From Diogma glabrata (lineage: Eukaryota; Arthropoda; Insecta; Diptera; Cylindrotomidae), in the NCBI GenBank assembly GCA_963693315.1, contig OY856188.1, positions 193,698,322 to 193,762,321 of the forward strand: a stretch of 64,000 bases of DNA, read 5' to 3'. The position numbers and the translations under genes were made by a program. The first letter of the stretch is position 1; the number at the start of each line of letters is the position of its first letter. Of the stretch, positions 43,312 to 56,151 are shown piece by piece. Below the pieces are notes generated by a model, which saw only the letters and a list, made by a program, of their open reading frames with translations, searched no databases and had not been told where the DNA came from.

Positions 43312-46300
43312 ATGAGCTCAATAAATGTCAAATTTAAAAATAAAAATAATTCTAACGATGAACTTGATTTTCCAAAACTAGGAACAAGTTTGGCTAAAGA
43401 CAAAGAAATGTTAAGTTTGGATAATGAGAATAATATTACTAAACTGGCGCGGAATCATAATAGTTTTTATAATTCAAATACAAAGGTCCGCAATATGTCA
43501 AGGTATGATAATGATTCGTGTAAAATAACAGGATCAAACGAATCGTTGATTAATTTAGGTGGGCATAGTAAAATGAGTCTAAGTAGTATCAATTTACCAG
43601 AGGATATGAGAATATCGAAATTGTTGAGACGATTAAGTTTGGAAACGAATTCACAGAATGCGATTGATTTATGTAATAAATTGAAGGTTGTCGTTTGTGA
43701 TTCAGCTAATGCGAGTTATGTAAGGAAATCATTTGATATATTAGCTGAATATATTATTTCAATTTTTAAAAATGGATCATCAGAATATTTGGAACATGTT
43801 GCCCAGGTTTTTGGAAAAATGGGATATGTTGCAAGAAATAATTTTGGTGTATATCAAAGCTGGATTCTGAATAATTATAAACCGCAAAAAAATTTACAAA
43901 ATTATTTGATGATGTCGTTTCTTGAAACTTTTCGTTTGGATGAAGAAACATTGGGATTACACTCAATGGCTACTAAATTGTTAGCGCATTTGAAACGATT
44001 TTTAGAAAATGCAAACACAGCGGACTTGTTTATACAAATTATGAAACTTGTTGAGCAGATTACAAATAACTACCCCGATTCGATTGATGAGTATTTCGGT
44101 GATTATGTTGATATTGTTGTTGGTTGGCATATCGGAGATAACAAAGTTGTGAAATCACATTGCAGTCGGTTTTTACAATGTTTTAAGCATATTTGGCAAG
44201 CTGACGCTAAATTTACGTTGCAGTTGTTGAATCAATTTCTTGAAGATATTGAATTTGAATGTAACAACGATGAACCGGAGAAGTCGTTTGGATCATATGT
44301 TAGCACATTCAACACGGTTTTAAAATGTGTGTTTCAATCACCAGAGTTTTTGGTGTTTTTTGTCGGAAAAGATATGATGGCTGAAAGTTTCAATAAAATT
44401 ACAATGGTTGGTGGTGGGATTCTCGTAACATCATTTGATGAGGAAGTAATTATGTCGATAAATGAATTTTTTTTAATAATTCTTAACTGTTATTCACATG
44501 ATTTGAATATAGATCATGAAATTCTTTTCAATATGATATATTTACAGTTAAATAATGTTAAATATTTTACAGACAATCAAATTCTAAGTTTATTGATTGT
44601 CATACTTAAAACTGTTACAGAAGTGAAAAATCATATAACCGTTGAGTTTTTGAAAAAGATTTTAAACAAAAATAATTTAAATTTTATAAAATTTTATAAA
44701 AGTAAAAAAATTCAAAAATCGTTGATACAAATTTATCATGAGATTTTGAATTTAAAAAAAATCGAACTTTTACAAGAAACTTATCGAATGATTTTGGATG
44801 ATTTGGGCAATGCGATTAAAACATTACCAGAAACTGAATTGATTGAATGGAATATCGATGAAAAAGAGAAAATCGAATATTCAATAAATCAATCAGAGTT
44901 TCTAATTAATTTCTATTTAACAACAATTTCAAATTTAACAACAACAAATAATTCCATAATTGTTATGTTCTCATTGAATCCAACCATTTTGGAACTTCTT
45001 GCCATCAAATTACATCCAACAAATTTCAAAATATGGAAAAATTATAATTTAATTCATTTTTCGATATTAAAATTATTATTCTTACATTGTCGTAAGAATA
45101 ATAATTTCATTCCATCCAGTAATTTGTTGAAGGGCTTAGAAACGAAACTGGATCATGATGATAATAGTTTTAGTCCAACTTCCCAACATTTTGAAATTAT
45201 AATCAAATTTCTTTCAGAAATTTTGAAAATTAAATTATGTTCTGATCGTTTGAATTTGATATTGGATTACGTTTTTTTCCTATTTCAACAAATATCAAAA
45301 TATTCGAATATCTTAAAAAGTAATATGAATTTCGGTTTGATTGTTAAGAATTTGAATAAAATTTCGATTACGGTTACATTACCCGAAGACACGATGGTCA
45401 AATGTATTGATTGCATCGATTTAATTCTAACCACATTTGAAGATATAAATCCGGAACTATACCAATCAATATCAGAAGTATGTTGTATACAAATGTGCTC
45501 AACAAATCTAACTATTCGTGAAAAGTATTCCTGTATTTTTGCAAAACTGCCATTAGAATATTCGTTACAACAAGCTAACGAACCAACTGGATTAAATTTA
45601 GAATTTTCAAACCATATTTTGGTGCTTCAACATTGGATGATAACAAATCAAACAAATATCGGTGAGATTCGTCCCGAATATTTCGCTGAATTTATAAAAA
45701 AAATTGAATTTTCACGAAATTCAGAATTTATCGAGACTTATATGTTGGAAATATTTCAAAATTGTTGGTACCAATCAAATTTCAAGGCATCGGAATTTTC
45801 AAAAATCGCTATAAAAGATTTACGTTGTTTAATTGATTGGGCGCAATGGGAAACAGCACAGTTTTGTGTTAGTAATAAATTAAAAACATCGTTGGGAAAA
45901 GCACAGGATACCTTTTTGAAAATTGAATCGATTATCAAGGAGGATGCTAGAATATTAGCGCTAAAGGAACATAGTCCGACAGATAATTTAAAATCCTTGC
46001 TAGCCAATCAAAAACAGGCAAGGACTTTATTAGGATTTTTAGAGACATTGGAAAAACTAATTTATAACGCTGCTAAAGGAACAGCATTTTCTATGCATTG
46101 CCCAGACAAAATTGTACGAACCTTTTTTCGTGTGAATTCAGGAACATGTGAAGAATGGTTTAATCGTATACGACCTGCAGTAGATCTTGTGGCATTACAT
46201 TGCATGGAACCGAATATGGTTATTCGATACACGGAAGAAATACTAAAACGATGTGTCAAATCGAAACGGATTAATGATAATTTGTTCGAGGAAACGTTGA

Positions 46301-48977
46301 TGTCACACGCTTGGGCGTTATGTCGAAACGGAGAAAGTGATTCATTGTATGGATTATATGCATGGGCGAAAAAAATAACAAACCGAAAAATTTTATGGAT
46401 AAAAATGGTCGCCGAAGTGGCAATCGGAAGACGGGAATCAGCCGCTGAAGGATTTATTTCAATTCTCAACTCTGAAAACTGTCCAACAAGTCAAATTATA
46501 AAAGAATTTATTTTCGATCAAATAATTCTATGTTTAATGTTTACATTCGACATGGTGAAAATAAAAGAACTTTTATTAAACGAAGAAAAATGGTTTTCAC
46601 CACGTATAACAATTCCGATTTATACAATGACTGTAAAACAAATTGATGCTATAATCAAATTTACGACCGATAAAGAACCTAGTTTATTGGAATTATCCAA
46701 CTGGCAATCCCTAGAAACTGAATCACATGCAAATTTTTCTTACTATCAACTTATCTCATTTGCAGAAAACACAATCGATCACACAATCCTGACAAAAAAT
46801 TCCGAAATCGATGATAATTTAATCAAAAAAAATTTTGATATTATCCAAAACTGTCTTCAGGAATGTATTCGAACAAAATCCAAAGAACATCTAAATAACT
46901 TAATAATCTTAAACCATGTCTGGCATAAAGTTGTCAACAAACAAATCTACAACTGTTCAAATAGTGATAAAACATTTGAAATAAAAAAAGATTATGGTTC
47001 CGTTACATTAATGAGACTTCTCAAATGGTCAATATTTCTCGATAAAATGACTCAAAATGGTATACAACAACAAGTAACAGATATACGTTTAGATATGTCA
47101 TCGATGGCAAGAAAGGAGGGAAACTTAAATTATTGCACATCGGAATTAAATTTATATTTCGGAAATTCAGACTACGCAAGGGAGAATAACTTAGTTGGTA
47201 AGTTAACAGTTGATTTAATTCAAGAAAAGTTTATTCAGGAATCCTACATTAACGACATCACTATTTGGAATGAGACACTATCACGAGCATTGTATGAAGC
47301 GTGTAAGTTAACATATTGTTTCCCGAATAAAAAAAATAATGCAATTCAATTAGCTGCAGCGATATCGATGGGAATATCTAATCGTTTGAAAATCAAAAAC
47401 ACAGAATCTTCTGATCTAAAAGAACAAGCATCAAGAGTTCTTTTGACTTTATCTGAATGGTTACAGTTCGAAGCTGATTCACATATTACCGAGAAGAAAT
47501 CAACTCTTGGTTTGCTACTTTCATCTATTTCCGAAATAAAAGAAGAATCGAACGAGTTAACTCCGACAATAATTCCATTAATCGAACGATCAATCGGTAA
47601 ATTAATTCACGAAGGAGTTAAACAGTGTCCTAATTTGGCTAAAGCATGGGCATCATTCGGAAACTGGTGTTATAAATGGGGACGGAAAATGGTTGAAATA
47701 CGAAATGAGGATAACGATAAGGCTGGACTACGTTCCACGGATGTAATTCAAATTTCCAATTTAGTCCCACATGCAACAAATATTGATATCGAAAAAATTG
47801 TTGACATATTAAATCATCATCACGTAATCGCAGAAGACGAAGACATCGATCCAAATGAAATGAGTTCAACCGAAATGATTGAAAATGAATTAAGAAGTTT
47901 ACCGATTCTCTCAAATCAACAACAAGAACATTTACATTCGATTATCGATATTTGGAGACAAGCACATAAATCAGTTTACAGTTATTATGAACTGGCAGCT
48001 GATGCATATTTTAAATTTCTTCAGCTTACAACAACAACTGAAAATGATCGCGACGATAATGTATCATGTACGAATGTAACCGCAACACTTCGACTACTAC
48101 GTTTAGTAGTAAAACATGCTTTAGGATTACAAGAAGTTTTGGAAGAAGGATTAGCCACCACTCCCACCGTACCATGGAAAGCAATCATCCCACAATTGTT
48201 CTCCCGAATGAATCATCATGAGCCGTACGTACGACGTAGAATGTCCGAACTAATTTGCCGTGTTGCCAAAGATGCGCCACATTTGATTATATTCCCAACA
48301 GTTGTTGGTGCTATTCATGGAGTAAAAAACGATCTTGCTAATATATCTATGCCATCATCAGATTTAGAAAATATTGATTTCAATACATCAAATGTCGATT
48401 CTGGTTTGGTTTGTTGTTTCAATTCACTCTTAGAAACGTTATCACAACAGTCTCCAGAAACAGTAAACCAAGTTCAACTGCTTGTCAGTGAGTTAAAACG
48501 AATTACGTTGCTATGGGATGAGCTGTGGTTGGTTACCCTCACCCAAATCTATTCCGAATGGTCAAAACGATTCACAAGCTTTGAACAATATATACAACGA
48601 ACAAAGGATTGTCAAGATCATTTAGTCGATGGAAAATATAACCTAATGATGAAACCCGTAATTTTTGTAATCGAACGATTATTTGAATTAACTTCACGAA
48701 AACCGGAAACTAATAATGAAAGTATGTTCCAAGAAAAATTTACGAAAATAATAGAAGAAACTATAAGAGATTTAAAAAATCCATTTGATGTTGATCGTCC
48801 GCATGTGACATGGGAGTCATTCAAGAAATTATATATGACATTACAACAGAAATCACAACGAAAATCATCGACTACATTAAAAATGATGGATATAAGCCCG
48901 GTGTTGGCACAACTTAAGGATACGGTTATATCGATGCCTGGTGTTGAAGTAACAGGAGAAGAACCGATTTATATCAA
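43312..48977 (+). CDS. Smg1: SMG1 PI3K-related kinase, exon 1 (residues 1-1888)
   Basis: SMG1 (NonC in Drosophila) phosphorylates UPF1 during nonsense-mediated mRNA decay. This exon is open for 1888 codons plus 2 bases and ends at AA|GTAAGT (phase 2). The start is the first ATG after an in-frame TGA. The protein is mainly helical-repeat (HEAT-like) in its first ~1000 residues and FAT-like later. The last ~30 residues (SPVLAQLKDTVISMPGVEV) are the segment just before the kinase in SMG1 proteins and identify the family. The next exon continues the match in phase. The long uninterrupted frame amid transposons argues for an active gene. No truncation was seen. Confidence 0.93.
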
Positions 48978-49950
48978 GTAAGTTTACTTTTTAATATATG
49001 TTTTGAGGCAAAATAAGCGTTATTCGTTAGCGTTTAAACACTATTTTTAGATATGGTAGGGAGGTAGGTTAGTACGAATGAGTTTACATTGTGACCATAT
49101 TGTTAAAAAAAATATCAGTCTCTAAATTTAAATTATGACCTGAAATTTTTTAAATAAATTAAATAAATTCATCAGGGTTATCTCTAGTCAATTTATCTAT
49201 TGATTAATCTCTGTCAGTTAACAATATAAATAATTCAATTTATATGAACTATGAATATTGCAATTTAAGTAAAAGTGGGTATGTGTAGAATCTGGTCCAC
49301 AACATTCGTTGCCCCTATAAAGATGTTGGTTACACAAAATTTCAATGTATAATACACAGACGACTTTTTATTACATATTTACATTTTATAATGCAGTTTT
49401 TACTGATTGTTGTTATTCTAACGATAGATTTGTTTATAGGTTTAGGTTGTTAACTTAACGCCGAACTCTTTCGGGATTTCACCCGCAACTATTAACCTGA
49501 AATAAATTTCAGTTATCAAAGATCCTCAACGCGCGTTAATTGCATCTGAATTTCCGTCAATTTCTTTCGCTCTAAACAGGAAGCACAATTTTGGATTGAT
49601 ATTGAATGCTAAGAATTTATTTGTGATTTCAATCATGTGTGGAGTAAATAGTAATAGTGTTCAAATAATGTGAAATGCAAAGCCTTAGATGTTTTTTTCG
49701 TCGCGTTTCGTCGAACCGTTTACACTGGCATTTATATAGTCTGAATTCTGCAACTGCTTCCGATGCCTGATTGCCGCAAACAATAAATGAGTATATTTGG
49801 CAGCCTCCATGTTTTACTTAATTGGCCAATTTTAATAATCAACTTGGTTCTATAATAAGTGGCTCTTGTGGTTCATTTTAAAGTAAACGTGAACCATAAC
49901 GCAAGTAAAGATGTTGTTATTTGTAAATAAGTTATATGGTTTTTATTACG

Positions 49951-52900
49951 TTGTTGTTGTTGTTGTTGTAGCGACGCGTGGTGGTGCTATTCTTCCGGCT
50001 CCAAGTCCAGATTCAGGAACTCTGCTACTGCCCTTGGGCGGTACCACCGATCTTCCTTCGTCAGGTCGGTTGGTTTCTGTGGACAATTGAAAAGGTGGTT
50101 AGCATCATGTGGCGTGCCCTCACATATGGGACACTTGTCAACAATTTCATGGTCAATTCTACTCATGTAGTTATTCAAGATGCGTAACTAACCGGATCTT
50201 AACTGCGCTAGGATGGTTCTGGTGCTGCGTGGCAGTTTTACCTCTTCGGCAGCGACTTGTGGTTTGCTATTAAGAATTCGATTCGGGGCGTAGTTCTTTA
50301 TTGTGTCTTCAACGGTTTTTGTATGTATATTTTTCAACCCCCTCTTATACGTAGGCTCGTCGATGTTATTTATGTCTTCATTGTTTTTAACATCTTGTAG
50401 GAAGCATTTCGCCGTCCTTCTTATGTCTCTAGGTGGTGTTGTCATGGATAAGGTGTCATTGCAGGGATGTTGCTCTCTATGACAGGACCAAAGATATTGT
50501 TTGGTAAGCATTTCGTTGTGTTCACAGACCGGCAATATGTTACATTCCTCGTGCAGTTGATCTCGGTGGGCCATCAGGTGACATCCGGTTACTGTACGCA
50601 AGGCTGCGTTCTGTGTTATCTGTAACTTATTCCAGTGTGGGTCAGCGACGTGGGGTGTCCATATGGGAGCAGCGTAATTTATGAAAGGCCTTCCTATTGC
50701 TTTATATGCCGTTATTATTGTGTTTTTATCCTTACCCTACGAAGTTCCCGCTAGAGCTTTCAGTGCGTTATTCCTGTTTTTAGGTTTTGTATTTACTTGT
50801 TGAGCATGAGCGTTGAATTTAAGTAGTGGATCGAATGTTACCCCCAGCGGTTTTGGATTTTTCGCAGTAGGAATTAGTATGTTGTCAATGCAGATATTGA
50901 GTGTTGTATTTACCTCCTTCGTCCATGTGGTGAAAAGTGTGGAAGTGAACTTTTTAGTGGACAATTTCAATTTTTTGGTTTTAAACCATTCATTCAAGGT
51001 GTTGAGGTAGGTGTTTAGGACTTTGGTGAGTTGTTCCAGGTTGTTTCCTGTTGCAAGCACCGTGCAGTCGTCTGCGTATGACGTGATAGTTATTCCTTCC
51101 GGTGGTGCAGCTAAACTACTTAAGTAAAGGTTGAATAATGAAGGCGAGAGAACTCCACCTTGTGGAACTCCTTGTCTGAGCACTCTCATCTTAGATCTAG
51201 AGTTACGGAACTCAACGTATGTTTGGCGGCCTCTTAGATAATTGCACAACCAGCGCTTTATTAGACCTGGCAGATTGGTGTTGAATATGTCGTTCAGTAG
51301 TGCAGCATGTGACACTGTGTCGAAAGCTTTTGACAGGTCAAGTGCAACTAAAATTGTTCTAGCACAGGGTTGTTTTTGGTTTAGACCATCGCTGATTTGG
51401 TTTTGGATTCTATGAAGCGCGGTGGTTGTACTGTGTGCTTTCCTAAAACCATGCTGATGTGACGCCAATTTGCAAGATTCTGTTAACCGAGGTAGTAGTA
51501 GTGCTTCTATCAATTTTGCCACTGATGAGAGGATAGAGATCGGTCTATAGGTTTCTCCCTTTTCTTCAGGCTTGCCAGGTTTCAAAATGGGACTTATTCT
51601 AGCCGTTTTCCAGATATTTGGTATCTGGAGCGTATTTAGAGATGTGTTGAGTATGGTAGTGAGGAAGTTCAATCCTTTGGGTCCAATGTGTTTTAGCATA
51701 ATGGCTGAGATGTCATCTGGTCCAATAGCTTTAGATGGTTTGGATTTCTTTATTGCGTTTCCAACATCTTCTTCGGAAAATATGATATCCTCGAGATTTT
51801 CAGTATTATGTTTGCGCATAAGTCTTAATACTGACCTAGTTTCTTTTTCATGTTTACTCTGCTTTTCTGTAAACTGCGTGTTGAATTTTGTTACGCATTT
51901 TCTATGGTTTTCGGTTGGGATATCATCGAAGGAGATCATGCAGTTGTTATACGATTGACGCGGATGTGTTAAACCCTTAATCACCTTCCACAGACTTTTA
52001 TTTGTGCCAAAGTTTGACTTACTCACTAAATCTTTCCATTTGTTACGTTTGTGTTCCATTACTAGTTTATTTATCTACTTGTTCAGGCCCGGAATTCTAG
52101 AATCGGTTGGATCTGCCTTACGGATGTCATCTCTTTGGGAGGAGAGTACACAAGCTTCTTGTGGGAAGTTTGGTTTAATATTTTGTATGCTGCCGGCTGG
52201 AATGAAGCGAGATCTAGCTTTGTTAAAAATTTCTCTGACTTTTCTTTCCCCAGGGGGGAATTGGTAAAGGGCGTCAATTGGTAAAATTTGCTTGCTGAAT
52301 TCCAATTCAGTAAAATTGGTAAAATTATCCCAGTCTGCTTTGTTAAAATTAATGTATGTCTTCTTCTCGGATTTCATTTCGTTTAAGGAACGACTTAAGG
52401 TCATTATGATCGGCACATGGTCTGATCCCAATGCAATTTCAGTTCTCCATTCAGCGAGTGGCATTAGCGACATGCTGGCAAGTGAAACATCTGGAGACGA
52501 GTATGAGTTATTTGTTACTCTTGAGTCGGTGTTAAAGTGTGAGTGCCATAGATCGTGGTGAGCAGTTATGTCGCCGAGAATTAGACAGTCTTTGGTATAA
52601 AATAAATGTCCTATGGACGGTTCATAACCTATATCACAGCTGCTTACTAGCGGAATATAAATATTGACTAGATTTATCTCCGTATTTCCGGATTTTATTG
52701 TAATACCTAGTTTTTCTAGGTGTTTATCAGTTCCCGGTACTGCTGGTAATGTGGTTGTACGGTAGATAATGGTTTTGTGTATGATAAAGGCAAGGCCACC
52801 ACCTTTGTCCTTCCCTCTATCCAGTCTTATACTTCTATAATCACAGATACTATCACTAATCTTAGATCTAACATTTAATTTGGTTTATTGTAAAACCGCG

Positions 52901-53416
52901 ACTAGAATATTGTTTTTGTACATAATAAAGTTGATAATATCATCGATTTTGTTTAATAGTCCATTACAGTTTAGCTGCATTATGATCACATCACCTGGGG
53001 TTTCCGGATGTGTGCTCATTCGCATTGTGTTCTGTTGCGAGCTCGTATTTATATGTTGACTTGATGCATTGCAACATGGCGCTATGTAGTTTTTGGTCCA
53101 TTGCTTATGTGTTGCAAGGCCTGAGCAGTTCTTGAGATGACACCATTCTTTACAGCTATTACACTGGACGGATGTAGTGTTTGCCTTTAAAATGTTTTTG
53201 CATATTGCACAATGCCATATTTTAGTTGGTCCAGGATTTCTTTCAATACCGGCCATGACTAGGAGGATCTGAAGCAGTGAGGCCAGTGACAACTGCTTCT
53301 TTATCCAAAAAATGGAGCGTCGGAGTAGCGCCTTTCGTCGAAATTTTTGTGATGGTCCTTGGTCGGAACTGGGTTCCGAGTACTTCTGAGGCGTAGACCC
53401 GTACATCTTGAGAAGT
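49951..53416 (-). mobile_element. Near full-length LINE (LOA/jockey-like), 3466 bp
   Basis: Flanked by the perfect 12-bp duplication GTTTTTATTACG (49939-49950 and 53417-53428). The 3' end is a TTG/CAA simple repeat (49951 on). The 5' end lies only 10 bases before the ATG, so it may be slightly 5'-truncated. It carries one long frame (see next entry). The truncated relative at 6527-7841 is in the gypsy gag. Confidence 0.92.
49988..53406 (-). pseudogene. LINE ORF2 with 2A-like motif, PHD finger, APE endonuclease and RT
   Basis: One frame spans ~1139 codons with no frameshift and four nonsense codons: TAA at 52882-52884, TAG at 52075-52077, TAG at 50734-50736 and TAG at 50185-50187. Three of these fit TGG to TAG changes. 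Order: hydrophobic stretch then GIERNPGP (residues 53-60, bases 53227-53250), a 2A-like end; a PHD-type Cys4-His-Cys3 finger (about 65-112); endonuclease (MQLNCNG, GDIT, SDHVP); RT (GPDDISAIMLKHIG, ALDLSKAFDTVS, QGGVLSP, YADDCTVLA); and a C-terminal CPICEGTPHDANHLFNCP knuckle. It is inactive as it stands but only lightly decayed. Confidence 0.88.
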
Positions 53417-53428
53417 GTTTTTATTACG

Positions 53429-53674
53429 TAATAGTCATGACTCTTGAACTAAAATTACATTGTAATTGAACTAAACTTTGCTGCTAACTACCAGATTTCA
53501 AAAGGTCGGTGCTTCTATTTTTCTGTTTTCTCAACACAATATAATGGTGTCTGAATCTCTGTCTATCTCCAGGCTGGCTATATTTCCAAACTATTGTTAG
53601 TTTTTATTCGCGTTTAAAATAGACGTTTAACTCATCAGGTTTTGTCCGTTATAGAATTAAATTGGATAGAGTTC
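53429..53674. other. Intron DNA, no feature seen
   Basis: No recognisable signal. Confidence 0.4.
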
Positions 53675-53750
53675 ATCCACCAGCACCTTTAAGATATCGC
53701 CTTGGCTAGTGATATCTTAATGCTATTTCAGTGGTTTGTTTACTATTTAC
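53675..53750 (-). repeat. Unclassified dispersed repeat, copy D
   Basis: The minus strand has CCACTGAAATAGCATTAAGATAT and then TAGCCAAGGCGATATCTTAA and GGTGCTGGTGGATGAAC, matching copy B's TAGCCAAGGTGACATCTTAA..GGTGGCGGATGAAC. Confidence 0.65.
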
Positions 53751-53783
53751 AAGTCAACAAAAACTGATCTCTCCATGGGGTTA

Positions 53784-53863
53784 ACATAATAAAAACACTT
53801 GTTGGCAAAATAACTATTTATGAAAAAATTATTTCATTCAACAAGTGTTTTTCATTATGTTTT
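53784..53863. repeat. 80-bp hairpin element
   Basis: ACATAATAAAAACACTTGTTG faces CAACAAGTGTTTTTCATTATGT, near-perfect over ~21 bases with a ~35-base loop. Confidence 0.85.
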
Positions 53864-54059
53864 GTCTTTTATTTGGATATTGTTAAATTTAGTTTGGATC
53901 GGTGAATTTGTTGTTAAAGAATAAGTAGCCCTTTTTTAGATCAGAGCTTTATAATACATTATTGGTGCAACTAAAATTTCCTATTACTAACATTATTTTA
54001 ATTATTTAATAAAATTCAATTTACCAAGTATGCTCTTTTTTTTTTTAAATTAATTTCAA

Positions 54060-55225
54060 ATTTGGACAAAATGGCGGGGGGTCTCCCGAACACCTCTAAG
54101 TTTAAATCTTCAATAACTTCTAATCCCGGTTTTCGATATTATTGAAACTTGGTATATAAGGTTTTAGTACTGTTTCCAATATTTCTGCATACCGACTTCC
54201 GGTTAAAAAGGTTTTTTTTCAAGTGTTTATCCCTACTGTAACCTACAATTCCCGATCGATTTTCATGAAACGTTGGTAAAAGCTTTCAAGTAACCTGACT
54301 CCTGAGAAAGATTTTATCAGCTTTTGGAGTACATTGGATAAAGGGTTTTGGAGTCCACCATACAACAGATGATTTTTTCCACCATGTTTTTTATGTTTGT
54401 TGGGAGCATACTAGATTCGCTCGTGAATGAATTTTGATGACACTTTGGAAAAAGATGCAAATATGTATGGCAAGGAACTGATTAATTCTTGAGCGATAGT
54501 GAACAAAGTGGTGCGGGGTTTCTGGAGCACCTGTTGTTTTTAAAGCTCAATAACATTTGTACCTAATATTATCAGGCTGATAATCGAACTAGATGAAGCT
54601 TGGTACATAAGCATTTAGTACGGTTCGCAACAGTTCTGTATCCCAACTTCCGTTTTTTACTTCCAGTAAAAAATTTCTTTTTGTAATTTTTTGAAGTTTT
54701 TTCAGTGTCTTTATGCACACTACAGCCTACAATAATGAAGTGATTATGATGATACTTATGGAAAAGGTTTTACTTAGTTGAGTAGATAATTGGGGGTCTA
54801 CCATACAACTGCTGACTTTTCGCACTTTGTTTTTAAAGTTTGTTGGGAGGCATACAGACTTGATTCATTAATCAATTTTAGTGACACTTTGAAAAAAGAT
54901 GGAAACTTAAATGACAAAGAACTGATTAGTTTTTGGACAATATTGGGATAAGTGGGGGCCTCCCCTCCCTAACACCTGTTTACTGTTTCACAATTTTTTC
55001 AATGTTTGGAGCATACAACATTCGTTCGTGAATGCAAATATTTATGGCAAGGAACTGATTAGTTTTTGAGCGATAGTGAACAAAGTAGTGAGGGGGTGTC
55101 CCGAGCACCTGTTTTTTTGAAAGCTCAATAACATCTGTACCTGATAATCGAATTGGATGAAACGGTTCAAAACAGTTCTGCATCCCAACTTCCAGTTTGT
55201 CACTTCCGGTTAAAATTTGTTTTAC
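54060..55225. repeat. Degenerate ~500-bp direct repeats in intron 1
   Basis: Three diverged copies start near 54075, 54510 and 55080. Each has GGGGT.TC..GAGCACCT, AATAACAT.TGTACCT or its variant, a TTGGTA..TAAG..TTTAGTAC block (clearer in the first two), TTCTGCATCCCAACTTCC and a following ACTTCCGGTTAAAA. Non-coding; family unknown. Confidence 0.7.
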
Positions 55226-55639
55226 TTTTTCTCGTACAACAGAATTTATATTTTTTAGGATAGTATTGCTTTCTTTAATATTTTTATAATTAGAACTACG
55301 CGAAATCTATAACATTGGTTAGCCTTTAATGAAAGTATTTGATGGATATTAGCTCACTATATATCCAGAACACTATGTTTCCAGAGCTGTGGTGAAGTCA
55401 ATCTATGCATCAGCAATCACATTCCCTCCTGGTGTTGTGCCTGAGGTATAATCTTACAAAATTTCACTTTATTAACCACACTAAATTTTCCAGATAGTAA
55501 ATCTATTTTATTGTTTTATTTTTTATTGGTTTATATAACATATATTTTTTTATAACAGATATTTTGTTTTATAACTAACTGAACTTTTGTACACTTAAAT
55601 CAGACTGAATCAGACTGTACTAACATATATTTTGTTTTA

Positions 55640-56120
55640 TCAACTGAATTATTACATTTTAATCAGACTGAACTTTCTGTACTTTCATCCCGCACTGACG
55701 GCGTAGGAAGACAAGCCGAACTGATACTCGCAGATTATCACGGTTTGACGCAAATGATAGAGTGTCCCATCCCACTAGAATCCCAGATAATTCACATCAT
55801 TACAATAATTTGCTGGATCTGTTTTTGACAAACGAACCAGATGCTACGAAGACAAAAGTTGAACAACCCCTCGGAACATCGGACCATTTACTAATAGTGC
55901 AATTTACATCACCGACACAATTTAAAGCAATTCCTCGTCGCGTTTGGAATTATAAACGCGCTGACTGGGAGAGACTGAGAAACTTTTATGATGAAACACC
56001 TTAGAAAACTATTTGTTGTGTTGATCAAGATCCTAGCACATCGGCAATAAGAATTTCTGAAATCATAAAAGACGGAATGCGGCGGTTTATTCCAAATCGG
56101 TTAATCACTCCTAAAACTGA

Positions 56121-56151
<31 letters not shown>

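Noticed and set aside
49988..53406. In-frame TAG codons as programmed readthrough
   Set aside because: Simple TGG to TAG and similar point decay explains them; the truncated relative has Trp at the position matching 50185-50187.
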